Below are positions 42,298-50,790 of a DNA stretch of 56,806 bases, one piece after another. Origin of the DNA: Deefgea rivuli DSM 18356 (GTDB lineage Bacteria; Pseudomonadota; Gammaproteobacteria; Burkholderiales; Chitinibacteraceae); NCBI RefSeq assembly GCF_000620145.1, contig NZ_JHVM01000018.1:1-56806 (forward strand). Direction: 5' to 3'. Each line of letters opens with the position of its first letter. Within the stretch, counting starts at the first letter, position 1. Under the pieces are notes generated by a model. It was given only the letters and a program-made list of their open reading frames with translations, was not told the origin of the DNA and made no database searches. A program made the position numbers and the translations under genes.

Positions 42298-43293
42298 ATG
42301 GATCTGTTAATGGGCTTATGGGTCGGCTATCCAATCTGGGTTTGGCTGATGTTTTTCGTGGTCGTACTCTCACTGCTGGCATTTGACTTGGGCGTTTTGC
42401 AAAAAGACGACCATGAAATCAGCGTTAAAGAAAGTCTGAAACTCTCGGCGATGTATATCGCGATGGGGCTTTTATTTGGGGTATGGCTCTGGTGGTACCG
42501 TGGCCCAACAGCTGGGATGGAATACGTCACAGGTTATCTGATTGAGAAATCACTCTCGATGGATAATGTGTTTGTCATTGCACTGATTTTCACTAGCCTA
42601 GGCGTGCCACGGGTTTACCAACATCGTGTGCTGTTCTGGGGGATTCTCGGCGCAATCATCATGCGCGGTTTGATGATTAGCATTGGCGCGGTCTTGGTAT
42701 CGGAATATCAATGGGTGCTGATGATTTTCGGTGCGTTCTTGATTTTCACCGGTATCAAAATGCTGATCGCCGATGACGAGCACGGCAAATTAGAGGACAA
42801 CGGCTTTTATAAATGGCTACGCGGCCATATGCGCTTTACACCAAGCATTCACGGCAATCACTTTTGGGTGCGCGGTGAAGAGCAAGGTCTGGCCAAAGGC
42901 TGGTGGGCAACGCCATTGTTCTTGTGCTTGATCTTGGTTGAAACGGCGGATTTGGTGTTTGCCGTGGATAGTATCCCAGCGATTTTTGCGATTACCCAAG
43001 ATCCATTCATCGTTTACACGTCGAATATTTTTGCTATTTTAGGTCTGCGTGCGCTGTATTTTGCCTTGGCGGCAATGGTGCATCGTTTCCATTACCTAAA
43101 ATACGCGCTAGCTGTCGTGCTGGTATTCATCGGGATTAAGGTCGGTTTGGTGTATTTGAATGACATTAATTTAGTCGAATTCAAGATTCCAACCTTAGTT
43201 TCACTCGTCGTCACCTTTGGCTTATTACTCTCGGGCGTGCTGTATTCGCTGTGGAAAACCAAGGACGAGCCGTTCCCAGAAAAAACTGAATAA
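42298..43293 (+). CDS. TerC-family integral membrane protein (Alx-like)
   Basis: 331 residues with about nine membrane segments. TerC signatures: EKSLSMDNVFVIALIFTSLG, FLIFTGIKMLIADDEH and ETADLVFAVDSIPAIFAITQ with the acidic membrane residues. Alx/MntP-like TerC proteins export manganese or act in metal homeostasis. No yybP-ykoY riboswitch fits in the 87-bp leader, which has only GGGA before ATG 42298. Ends at a terminator. Confidence 0.9.
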   Translation: MDLLMGLWVGYPIWVWLMFFVVVLSLLAFDLGVLQKDDHEISVKESLKLSAMYIAMGLLFGVWLWWYRGPTAGMEYVTGYLIEKSLSMDNVFVIALIFTSLGVPRVYQHRVLFWGILGAIIMRGLMISIGAVLVSEYQWVLMIFGAFLIFTGIKMLIADDEHGKLEDNGFYKWLRGHMRFTPSIHGNHFWVRGEEQGLAKGWWATPLFLCLILVETADLVFAVDSIPAIFAITQDPFIVYTSNIFAILGLRALYFALAAMVHRFHYLKYALAVVLVFIGIKVGLVYLNDINLVEFKIPTLVSLVVTFGLLLSGVLYSLWKTKDEPFPEKTE

Positions 43294-43324
43294 TCGGAAT
43301 CACTGAATAATCAAAATCAGTACC

Positions 43325-43360
43325 AAAAAAGGCCGCGTACTTTAGTGCGCGGCCTTTTTA
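43325..43360 (+). terminator. Rho-independent terminator of the TerC gene
   Basis: AAAAAGGCCGCG pairs with CGCGGCCTTTTT, T run after the stem, 32 bp after the TerC stop. It can also stop minus-strand transcription of the VOC gene. Confidence 0.88.
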
Positions 43361-43385
43361 TATTCAGCGAATCAAAACACGTCTG

Positions 43386-43736
43386 TCACCATTGCCGAAA
43401 AATCACGCAAACCTGCGTTGCATCCAGCACAGCAAACTCCCTCGCTCCCCAAGGCTTCTCTGCGACGACGTTTGAATTGGGGTGCAGCAAATCAGCGCGC
43501 TTGGCCGAAATCTCGGCAAACAAATCATCGATAGAATCAGTTTCAATCGTAATCTCGGGTCTATCTTTGGCAGCAAACTCGGCATCTTGCACCAAATAAG
43601 CCTTGGCGCCATCACGCTCAATCACTGCTAAAGCATCATCCTGGTATAAGATTTTAAAGCCCAAACCGTTCACAAATAGATCGATGCCATCGGCCATCTT
43701 GGCGTAAAAAATCTTTGGGATGAGTCGATTCATCAT
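43386..43736 (-). CDS. VOC-superfamily (glyoxalase/bleomycin-resistance-like) protein
   Basis: About 116 residues, one VOC unit of two beta-alpha-beta-beta-beta modules: IPKIFYAKMADGIDLFVNGL, KPWGAREFAVLDATQVCVIF. Substrate unknown. The start at 43736 is chosen because GGAGG lies 9 bp upstream; the longer TTG frame would put that site inside the gene. It is downstream of the ChaN gene by 15 bp, probably one operon. Confidence 0.8.
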   Translation of the reverse strand: MMNRLIPKIFYAKMADGIDLFVNGLGFKILYQDDALAVIERDGAKAYLVQDAEFAAKDRPEITIETDSIDDLFAEISAKRADLLHPNSNVVAEKPWGAREFAVLDATQVCVIFRQW

Positions 43737-43751
43737 GGCCAGCGCCTCCAA

Positions 43752-44516
43752 TTACTTCGTTAATTTAAACGACGCACACGGATCTGGGCGCGCTGCGACC
43801 GGAATCAAATGCACTTCATCAAAATGCGCATCGCTTTTTGACTCCACAAAACCCACCGAATACGCCGATTTCAGCCATTGTGGCACGCCAATATCGGTGC
43901 GCACATGGCCATTCCCCGCAATCAGCACTACACCGCGCGATTGATAGGGCAGCATCGTCGCCGCCATCACACGATCTCGCGCAATTTGCGCTCGCGCCAT
44001 GCCCTCTTCCATTCCAATAGGCAATTGATTGCAATGCCCAGCCTGCACCGCTTGGCGCTGTTGATTAATTAACTGTAAGGGAATGGCTGAATTCAAATCG
44101 ATATCTTGCGCACCCGCCAAATCCAAACGGCCATTTTTTACAAGCTGACTGGCTTCTTTACGCGATAAATTCGCTGCCAAAATCGGCAAATCATAGCGTA
44201 ATGCCAACTCAATCACAGGGCGATAAAAACGCCAATCCCAGCGCTCGCCCCCAACCGCTTTAATCAAATAATCGACGTCATTTGGATGCTCTTTTCTAGC
44301 TAGCTCTAAGTCTGCTTGGCGCTCACGGTCAAACTGCTCCATCGCAATCGCAGGCCGCCAGCCTTGCTCGATTTTATGGGTCAGCCATGCCAAGCGCTGC
44401 TGATGACCGATTTCATTGTCGTGGACTTCGCCAAGCAAAACAGTATTGCTCTTTACAGGCATGCTTTGGCATGCAGAAAGCAAGGTGACAAGAATAAATG
44501 GGAAAACAATTTTCAT
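43752..44516 (-). CDS. ChaN-family haem-binding/iron-regulated lipoprotein
   Basis: 254 residues with lipobox LLSAC (Cys16). ChaN-family stretches include VLLGEVHDNEIGHQQRLAWL, MEQFDRERQADLELARKEH and VVLIAGNGHVRTDIGVPQWL. ChaN of Campylobacter binds two haems in a dimer. Here the gene is divergent from a TonB receptor and shares the Fur boxes at 44579-44638, so iron repression is likely. It probably hands haem or iron into the periplasm. Confidence 0.88.
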   Translation of the reverse strand: MKIVFPFILVTLLSACQSMPVKSNTVLLGEVHDNEIGHQQRLAWLTHKIEQGWRPAIAMEQFDRERQADLELARKEHPNDVDYLIKAVGGERWDWRFYRPVIELALRYDLPILAANLSRKEASQLVKNGRLDLAGAQDIDLNSAIPLQLINQQRQAVQAGHCNQLPIGMEEGMARAQIARDRVMAATMLPYQSRGVVLIAGNGHVRTDIGVPQWLKSAYSVGFVESKSDAHFDEVHLIPVAARPDPCASFKLTK

Positions 44517-44578
44517 GTTGATGTCATTAAAAAAGAAAGGTTAAGCCTTGATTTTATTGGCAAATAAAATCAATTGCA

Positions 44579-44597
44579 AATGAGAATAAATATCGTT
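44579..44597. promoter_or_regulatory. Fur box 1
   Basis: AATGAGAATAAATATCGTT matches the 19-bp Fur box AATGATAATNATTATCATT at 15 of 18 positions. It lies in the divergent promoter region of the ChaN gene and the TonB receptor. Confidence 0.75.
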
Positions 44598-44619
44598 ACC
44601 ATGCGACCCATAAAAATTA

Positions 44620-44638
44620 AATGATATTGATTCTCATT
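44620..44638. promoter_or_regulatory. Fur box 2
   Basis: AATGATATTGATTCTCATT matches the 19-bp Fur box at 16 of 18 positions. With box 1, 22 bp away, it should repress both divergent genes when iron is sufficient. Confidence 0.85.
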
Positions 44639-44736
44639 TGATTGCATAAAGATAAACAAACCACAGTCCCTGCCACGCGCCAACAAATTGGGCAACTACG
44701 CGTGTCACGGCCTGCCCACATCCACAAGGGAAAATC

Positions 44737-46932
44737 ATGAAGGGCTCTATTTTTACTTTGACATTGCTGTCGATCTCACTTCAGCACGCTTTTGCAGCGG
44801 AGCCAATGCCAGCGAAAGCCACTGCGACCAAGCCAGTCGCAGCAGAGCAAATCGCATTCAATCAGCTTGATCCTATTGTCGTCACCGCCACACGCACTGA
44901 AAGAAATTTGGCTGACTTGCCACCCTCTGTGAGCGCCACACAGCGTGAAGAACTCGACGCCAATATGATTAACGATTTCCGTGATTTTGCGCGTTCTGAG
45001 CCGGGCGTCAATATCAGTAAACATTCGCGCTTTGGCCTATCTAGCGTCAATATTCGCGGTTTAGAAAGTAATCGCGTGTTGATGCTGGTCGACGGCATTC
45101 GCCTGCCGGATGTGTTTACTTTTGGTGCCTACCTCAATAGTGGCCGCGATCAAGTCGATTTTGCGCAGCTATCCGCAATTGAAGTCGTCCGCGGCCCAGC
45201 ATCGACCTTGTATGGCTCAGATGCACTCGGCGGTGTAGTCGGTATGCGCACGACTGAACCGACTGATTTGCTGCAAGCAGGACAAACAGTCGCCGGACAA
45301 ATCAAAGCCGATTACGGCAGCGCCGATCAAAGCTATGGCGCGCAAGGCGCAGTGGCGTTTGCGGTAGGTGAAAACACACTTGGCCTCGTACAAGTGGCAG
45401 GCCGTCGTGGCCATGAACTTGAAAACATGGGCGATATCGATATCCAAAAATATGGCCGCACCACCGCCAATCCACAAGATACCGAAAAACGTAGCGCGCT
45501 GGTCAAACTCCAACATTACCTCGATGGTGGGCACAAACTCGGCCTGACTGCAGAAGCCTATCGCAGCGAAGTCGATACGATGATGTACACCGAAATCGGC
45601 GCGCCTATGCTCACCTCAGTCCAGTCTAGCCGCGCGTCGGACGAACAAGATCGTCGCCGTATTTCACTGGATTACAGCTATGTTGCGCCTGAAGCAGGCG
45701 GCTTGATCGATGGTGCACAAGCCAAAATTTATCGCCAAACCATGGATAGCACGCAAAGCTCCTACCAAGTCCGCCAAGTTGGCAAAGTCGTGACGCCGAA
45801 CTGGAGCCGCGTTTCAACGTATGAGCAAGATTTAATCGGTGCAAGCGGTCTGATCGAAAAACAAATTGCAGGTGACGTGAGCCAGCGCTGGACTGTCGGC
45901 GCAGAATGGTTCCAAACCGATTTCAGTGACCTACGCGATGGCACGCCTGCATCGAGCAGCCTCAATGTCCGCGACATTCCAAAAACCAAAACCACACAAT
46001 GGGGTATCTACGCACAAAATGAATTGGGCTTTGACGACGGCCGTTTCACTTTAACGCCGGGCTTGCGTTATGACTCGTATGACTTATCGCCCGATGTCGA
46101 TAAACAATTTAGCAGTGGTGGTGGCAAGGCAACGGCGCTCAAAGATTCGGCCGTATCGCCAAAATTAGTCGCCGCATGGCAATTGGCCGATAAAGTGACC
46201 GTATTTGGTCAATACAGCAGCGGTTTTCGCGCACCCAATGCGCTTGAACTCAATGGTAGCTACGTCTCACCGATGGGCTACGCCGCCATTGCCAATCCCG
46301 ATCTCAAACCTGAAACCAGCCGAGGCTTTGAATTTGGCTCGCGCTTTGGCGACAACGCGCTCGGCGGCAGCGTAACGGCTTTTGATAATCGCTACGACGA
46401 TTTCATCGAACAAGCCAGCATCAACTGCCCAGGTAAACCTGCTTGCGTGCCCGGCACATTTGTCACTTACCAAAGCCAAAACATCAGCGAAGCGCGCATT
46501 TACGGCGCAGAAGCGCGTCTACATTGGCAGTTTGCTGAAGGTTGGCAAAGCTGGGGCAATGTCGCCTGGGCCAAAGGCACCAACGAAAGCAACGACAAAC
46601 CTTTAGGTTCTGTTGCGCCACTCAAAGGCGTATTGGGTGTGTCGTACAGCCAAAGCCAATGGGGTAGCCAATTACTGCTCACTGCGGTTGAGAAACAAAC
46701 CGAAACAGCCAACGCCACGGATTTTCAAGCACCTGGTTATGGCTTACTCGACCTCACTGCATGGTGGAGCCCAGTCAAAAATCTAACTCTCACTGGCGGT
46801 ATTTTCAATATTACGGATAAAAAATATTGGATCGATAGCGATGTACGCAGCATCGCCGCCTCGACCCCTTACCTAGATCGCCTCACCCAAGCTGGCCGCA
46901 ATGTGCGCATTGCTGCGGACTGGAAATTCTAA
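44737..46932 (+). CDS. TonB-dependent haem/haemoglobin receptor
   Basis: 731 residues. Signal peptide about 1-21, TonB box region near LDPIVVTATR (about 46-55), plug domain (about 60-175: PPSVSATQREELDANM, IRGLESNRVLMLVDGIRLPD, VRGPASTLYGSDALGG) and a 22-strand barrel ending in ...RNVRIAADWKF. It has the FRAP box at 497-500 and NPDL at 520-523 typical of haem receptors, but no His in the segment between them, where known haem receptors carry a ligand His. It imports haem across the outer membrane using TonB. Fur boxes at 44579-44638 control it. Confidence 0.9.
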   Translation: MKGSIFTLTLLSISLQHAFAAEPMPAKATATKPVAAEQIAFNQLDPIVVTATRTERNLADLPPSVSATQREELDANMINDFRDFARSEPGVNISKHSRFGLSSVNIRGLESNRVLMLVDGIRLPDVFTFGAYLNSGRDQVDFAQLSAIEVVRGPASTLYGSDALGGVVGMRTTEPTDLLQAGQTVAGQIKADYGSADQSYGAQGAVAFAVGENTLGLVQVAGRRGHELENMGDIDIQKYGRTTANPQDTEKRSALVKLQHYLDGGHKLGLTAEAYRSEVDTMMYTEIGAPMLTSVQSSRASDEQDRRRISLDYSYVAPEAGGLIDGAQAKIYRQTMDSTQSSYQVRQVGKVVTPNWSRVSTYEQDLIGASGLIEKQIAGDVSQRWTVGAEWFQTDFSDLRDGTPASSSLNVRDIPKTKTTQWGIYAQNELGFDDGRFTLTPGLRYDSYDLSPDVDKQFSSGGGKATALKDSAVSPKLVAAWQLADKVTVFGQYSSGFRAPNALELNGSYVSPMGYAAIANPDLKPETSRGFEFGSRFGDNALGGSVTAFDNRYDDFIEQASINCPGKPACVPGTFVTYQSQNISEARIYGAEARLHWQFAEGWQSWGNVAWAKGTNESNDKPLGSVAPLKGVLGVSYSQSQWGSQLLLTAVEKQTETANATDFQAPGYGLLDLTAWWSPVKNLTLTGGIFNITDKKYWIDSDVRSIAASTPYLDRLTQAGRNVRIAADWKF

Positions 46933-46964
46933 ACGGCAGAAATTCTAAACTGACACAAAAAAAC

Positions 46965-46988
46965 GCCGCTGGATTACGGTTCAGCGGC
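46965..46988 (+). other. Short hairpin between receptor and VOC gene
   Basis: GCCGCTG / CAGCGGC around a 10-base loop, without T run, 33 bp after the receptor stop. It may weaken transcription into the following genes; it is not a clear terminator. Confidence 0.45.
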
Positions 46989-47009
46989 ATCACCTTTGGA
47001 AAAAATAGC

Positions 47010-47360
47010 ATGAATATCATCGGCTTACACCCTTTTGTTCCTGCGCGTGATTTCGAGATCTCGCTCCAGTTTTACCAAGACTTGGGCTTTGAACTCGTTT
47101 GGCGCGACGACGCACTCGCGCGTTTGCAATGCGATGAACATGCGTTTTTTCTGCAAGATTTTTATGTCAAAGACTTCGCGGAAAACCTGATGCTGCATTT
47201 ACACGTTAGCGATGTTGCCGCTTGGTGGCGCATCGCTGAACCTTTGCAGCAAAAATACTCAGTTCGCGCGCAGCCGCCCACCGATCAGCCATGGGCGATG
47301 CGCGACTTTGTTTTATTCGATCCGAGCGGCGTACTTTGGCGTATCGCTCAAAATATTTAA
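47010..47360 (+). CDS. VOC-superfamily protein in the haem locus
   Basis: 116 residues with bleomycin-resistance/dioxygenase fold: GLHPFVPARDFEISLQFYQD, LGFELVWRDD, and MRDFVLFDPSGVLWRIAQN. It sits between the TonB receptor and hmuS and probably shares the transcript. Its role in haem handling is unknown; some VOC proteins are metal enzymes. A second VOC gene lies on the other side of the locus at 43386. Confidence 0.8.
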   Translation: MNIIGLHPFVPARDFEISLQFYQDLGFELVWRDDALARLQCDEHAFFLQDFYVKDFAENLMLHLHVSDVAAWWRIAEPLQQKYSVRAQPPTDQPWAMRDFVLFDPSGVLWRIAQNI

Positions 47361-47382
47361 CCCAACATAAGGACACAAGATC

Positions 47383-48429
47383 ATGAACGCGATTACTTTT
47401 ACTGAACGCGCCGCCACCCTGCAAGCGGCCTACCAAGCACTACTTGAAACCGAACCAAAACTACGCGCCCGCGAGCGCGCCAAACGGCTTGATGTGAGCG
47501 AAGCCGAACTCGTTGCTGCGCAATGCGGCGTGACCGCGACGCCATTGGCCGGAACAGCGCAAGAAATCTTCCGCGAACTACCGACTTTAGGCGAAGTGAT
47601 GGTACTCAGCCGCAATGACTGGTGTGTGCACGAGCGTCATGGAGAATACGAACAGGTCGATGCCGAAAAAGGCATCGGTCTGGTGCTCGGTAAAGACCTC
47701 GATTTGCGGATGTTTTTCTCAATGTGGAAAAGCTACTTTACTGTCGTCGAAGGCGAACGCCGCAGCGTGCAATTTTTTGATGGCGCGGGCGTTGCAATCC
47801 ATAAAGTGTATTTGACCGAACACAGCAATATCGCCGCTTTTGACGCCATCAGCGCGAAATTTGCCGCACCGGAAGCGACATGGCCGCACATCTCCGCCTA
47901 CCCTATCGACGAAACGCCGAATCAACCAGAAGACGCCGCCGCACTACGCGAATCATGGTTGGCACTGACCGATACGCATGGCTTTTTCCCGATGCTGCGC
48001 AAGCACAAAGTCAGCCGCCTGGGCGCGTTGCAAGCCGCTGGCAATGATTTAGCCCAAGCCGTGGCGATTGATGCGACCGAAACCATGTTGCAAGCTGCGG
48101 CCGCTTCATCGCTCGCGATTATGTGTTTTGTCGGCAATCGCGGCATCGTGCAAATTCATTCAGGCTCAGTACAAAAACTACTTCGCACCGGCCCTTGGTA
48201 CAACATTCTCGATCCAAAATTCAATCTACATTTGAACACCGAAGCGATTGCGTCTTGCTGGGTCGTCAACAAGCCAACGAGTGATGGTTGGGTCACATCG
48301 CTCGAAGTCTACGCCGCCGATGGCGAGCTAATCGTGCAATTCTTCGGCGTACGCAAACCGGGCGTACCCGAATTACCAGAATGGCGCGCACTGCTGGAAA
48401 GCTTGTGCAGTACGCCTTTAGCTAAATAG
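47383..48429 (+). CDS. hmuS: Haem-degrading/haem-trafficking factor HmuS
   Basis: 348 residues, two tandem HemS/ChuX-like halves (about 35-170 and 205-340): EIFRELPTLGEVMVLSRNDW, WKSYFTVVEGERRSVQFFDG, and RTGPWYNILDPKFNLHLNTE, WVVNKPTSDGWVTSLEVYAA. HemS-family proteins bind haem in the cytosol and pass or degrade it. It starts 22 bp after the VOC gene. The next haem gene, hmuT, is separated by almost 500 bp of repeats. Confidence 0.93.
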   Translation: MNAITFTERAATLQAAYQALLETEPKLRARERAKRLDVSEAELVAAQCGVTATPLAGTAQEIFRELPTLGEVMVLSRNDWCVHERHGEYEQVDAEKGIGLVLGKDLDLRMFFSMWKSYFTVVEGERRSVQFFDGAGVAIHKVYLTEHSNIAAFDAISAKFAAPEATWPHISAYPIDETPNQPEDAAALRESWLALTDTHGFFPMLRKHKVSRLGALQAAGNDLAQAVAIDATETMLQAAAASSLAIMCFVGNRGIVQIHSGSVQKLLRTGPWYNILDPKFNLHLNTEAIASCWVVNKPTSDGWVTSLEVYAADGELIVQFFGVRKPGVPELPEWRALLESLCSTPLAK

Positions 48430-48431
48430 AA

Positions 48432-48478
48432 GGTATTTAACTGTAGCCATTGATAAGGAATGGCTACAAGTAAATACC
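48432..48478. repeat. 47-bp GGTAT palindromic element, copy 6
   Basis: GGTATTT (48432-48438), GTAGCCATT (48443-48451), AATGGCTAC (48459-48467), AAATACC (48472-48478). Both arm pairs match perfectly. It begins 2 bp after the hmuS stop and directly precedes the structured element at 48485. Confidence 0.85.
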
Positions 48479-48484
48479 ATCAAT

Positions 48485-48718
48485 GATTAGTCAAGATTCA
48501 GATTTGCTGTTGATGCTATGCCGCGATGGTTGGACTGCGCAAAATCCCTTGCATCAAGCCGAGCGAGGAACAAGCGGCAAGGGGCTTTCGGTGGGCTCTG
48601 TTTTGTTAAAGCCCACCACCTTGCCGATTGTCCGCAGCGAGGGTATCCGGCGAAGCCGGACGCAGATACAGGGCGGCCTTCTTTTGCTTACTTTTCTTGG
48701 CCGTTCAAGAAAAGTAAG
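48485..48718 (+). ncRNA. Structured dispersed element, copy 1 (candidate RNA or ssDNA element)
   Basis: About 234 bp, nearly collinear with 56230-56463 and similar at most positions. Predicted stems: A GGCAAGG (48576-48582) / CCTTGCC (48619-48625); B GGTGGGCT (48590-48597) / AGCCCACC (48610-48617); C TCCGGC / GCCGGA (48646-48660); D CTTACTTTTCTTG / CAAGAAAAGTAAG (48687-48718). Stems B and D have paired changes in the other copy. The strand is assigned by the direction of hairpin D and is not certain. Both copies follow a 47-mer. Transcription or mobility is not shown. The open frames crossing it differ between copies at their ends and are not supported as genes. Confidence 0.6.
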
Positions 48719-48818
48719 TGCCGCGCGGCATTAGCGCGACCATGGTGAGTAGAACTTGGATGCTTTCAAATTAAGTTTTTTCATTCATGCGAAATCTTGC
48801 TGCTCAAAAAAATAATTA

Positions 48819-48865
48819 GGTATTTTCCTGTAGGTATTAATCAATAAAGCCTACAGGCAAATACC
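48819..48865. repeat. 47-bp GGTAT palindromic element, copy 7
   Basis: GGTATTT (48819-48825), CCTGTAGG (48827-48834), CCTACAGG (48850-48857), AAATACC (48859-48865). Perfect arms, with an inner stem different from copy 6. It lies 62 bp before hmuT, on the other side of the structured element. The gap 48430-48926 holds only these three elements. Confidence 0.85.
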
Positions 48866-48926
48866 CAAACAACAATCTTAAGTAGTCTACTAATTTAACT
48901 ACTTTTACTGCTTGCTGGGACCCACC

Positions 48927-49760
48927 ATGCGTATTTTTAATTCCATCGCCACGCTGCTGGCGCTGTACTGTTTAAGCGCGATTTCTGCGGTGGCTAGCGC
49001 CGCCGAAATGCGCGTCGTCAGTTTAGGCGGGCCGCTGACTGAAATCGTTTATGCGCTCAACGCCGGAGATCGCTTGGTCGCCGTCGATCAATCCAGCGTG
49101 TACCCCGCTGCCGCCAATCAACTCCCCAAAGTCGGCTACTACCGCCAATTCTCAGTCGAAGGCGTATTGTCGGCCAAGCCCGATTTGATTCTGGCGTCTG
49201 ATCAAGCTGGCCCGCCCGAAGCACTGGAGCAATTGCGCCGCATGGGGCGTCGCGTTATCGTGCTGCCGAGCGCGCCCACTGTTGCCGCTCTAGAGCAGCG
49301 CATTCATGGCGTTGCCGCTGCGCTGGGTTTACGTGATGACGGCCGTAAAATGGTGGCATCCGTGCAGCAACAAGTCGCGGCACTAACGCAAAAACCCAAT
49401 CAAACCCGCGCGCTGATGCTAATGAGCCGCACAGGCGAAGCGGAAGGTGGCGGTAAAAACACCAGCGCCGATGCGATGATGAGCCTAGCAGGCATGAGCA
49501 ATGTACTCGCCAAGCAGCAAGGCTATAAACCGCTATCGCAAGAAAGCCTCGCCGCGCTGCGCCCCGACGTCATTATCACCACCACGCGCTCGCTGGAAAG
49601 CATGGGCGGAATGGATAAATTGCTCGCCTCACCCGGCCTGTCGCAATCGCCCGCCGCCAAGCAAAAACGCGTGTTGGTGATGGATGATTTATTGCTACTC
49701 GGTTTTGGCCCGCGCTTGCCCGAAGCAATGAAGCAACTCAATACGCTAGTTCGCAAATGA
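48927..49760 (+). CDS. hmuT: Haem ABC transporter, periplasmic substrate-binding protein
   Basis: 277 residues from ATG 48927 (upstream TTG frame unlikely, GGGA in front of this ATG). Signal peptide to about residue 26 (AISAVASAAE). Cluster-A/TroA-type binding fold: RVVSLGGPLTEIVYALNAGD, VAVDQSSVYPAAANQLPKVG, YYRQFSVEGVLSAKPDLI and LLASPGLSQSPAAKQKRVL. The YYRQFS stretch near residue 75 is typical for HmuT, with the haem-ligand Tyr. It delivers haem to HmuUV. The stop overlaps the hmuU start (ATGA). Confidence 0.93.
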   Translation: MRIFNSIATLLALYCLSAISAVASAAEMRVVSLGGPLTEIVYALNAGDRLVAVDQSSVYPAAANQLPKVGYYRQFSVEGVLSAKPDLILASDQAGPPEALEQLRRMGRRVIVLPSAPTVAALEQRIHGVAAALGLRDDGRKMVASVQQQVAALTQKPNQTRALMLMSRTGEAEGGGKNTSADAMMSLAGMSNVLAKQQGYKPLSQESLAALRPDVIITTTRSLESMGGMDKLLASPGLSQSPAAKQKRVLVMDDLLLLGFGPRLPEAMKQLNTLVRK

Positions 49761-50752
49761 GCGCCGCACGTACTCACACACTGCGCTGGCTTGCCAGCGG
49801 CGGCGTGCTATTGGCGCTGATTATCCTGACCGCCAGCCACGGCAGCGTCAAAATCCCGCTGGCAGAAATCCCGAGCTTGTTTTTCCGTTCCACTTTGGAT
49901 GGCGACCAGCAATTTTGGCACGACGTCTTGCTCGATATTCGCCTACCGCGCGTGCTGCTCGCCGCGCTGGCCGGTGGCGTGTTGGCGCTCGCTGGCGCAA
50001 CGATGCAAGCGCTGTTTCGCAATCCTTTGGCCGAACCGAGTCTGATAGGTATATCGTCGGGTGCCTCTCTGGGTGCGGTGATGGCGATTGTACTTGGGGG
50101 GGGTAGTTTCGCGATTCTGGCGCCTGCTGCTTTTTTAGGCAGCGTGTTGGCGACGGCGCTGGCCTATCACTTGGGGCGGCGCTATCCAGGCATGGCGGGT
50201 TTGCTGCTGGCAGGGATTGCGATTAACGCAATTTGCGGCAGCTTGATTGGCCTATTCACTTATCTGGCGGACGACAATCAATTACGCAGCCTGACTTTTT
50301 GGAATATGGGCAGTTTGGCTGGTGCGAGCTGGCAGCGTTTAGCAGTATTAGCACCTTTTTTACTGCTGGTTTCACTCGCGATTATGCGCTACTGGCGTGC
50401 GATGAATGCGCTGCTACTGGGCGAGCGCGAAGCGCATCATTTGGGCTTTGAGATCAAGGGTTTACGCCGAATTTTAATCACGCTCACCGCGCTGTTGATC
50501 GGCCCTTTGGTCGCCGCAACGGGCGGGATTGGTTTCGTCGGCTTGGTCGTACCGCATTGCGTACGCATGGTCTTGGGCGCAGATCATAAACGCCTATTAC
50601 CAGCATCATTTTTGCTCGGCGCGATGGCCTTGCTGCTCGCCGATTGGCTAGCCCGCATCGCCGTACAACCCGCTGAATTACCCATTGGCGTCATCACCAG
50701 CCTGATTGGCGGACCATTTTTTCTAGCACTTTTGCTACGCCGCAAGCCTTAA
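49757..50752 (+). CDS. hmuU: Haem ABC transporter permease
   Basis: 331 residues, about ten membrane segments of the FecCD/BtuC family. Conserved parts: RLPRVLLAALAGGVLALAGA, FRNPLAEPSLIGISSGASLG, GREAHHLGFEIKG and GGIGFVGLVVPHCVRMVLGA. It forms the membrane channel for haem with HmuT and HmuV. It overlaps hmuT by 4 bp; the ATPase gene follows only after 139 bp, a gap holding an 81-bp repeat. Confidence 0.94.
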   Translation: MSAARTHTLRWLASGGVLLALIILTASHGSVKIPLAEIPSLFFRSTLDGDQQFWHDVLLDIRLPRVLLAALAGGVLALAGATMQALFRNPLAEPSLIGISSGASLGAVMAIVLGGGSFAILAPAAFLGSVLATALAYHLGRRYPGMAGLLLAGIAINAICGSLIGLFTYLADDNQLRSLTFWNMGSLAGASWQRLAVLAPFLLLVSLAIMRYWRAMNALLLGEREAHHLGFEIKGLRRILITLTALLIGPLVAATGGIGFVGLVVPHCVRMVLGADHKRLLPASFLLGAMALLLADWLARIAVQPAELPIGVITSLIGGPFFLALLLRRKP

Positions 50753-50790
50753 AACGCCAGATGAACTGTTCATATCAAAAATCATTAACT

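Noticed and set aside
46965-46988. Terminator between the TonB receptor and the VOC gene
   Set aside because: Only seven pairs and no T run; listed as a plain hairpin.
48483-48748. Small proteins in the structured repeat (also 56251-56491)
   Set aside because: Two frames are open in each copy, their ends differ, and base changes preserve stems rather than codons; no ribosome site is convincing.
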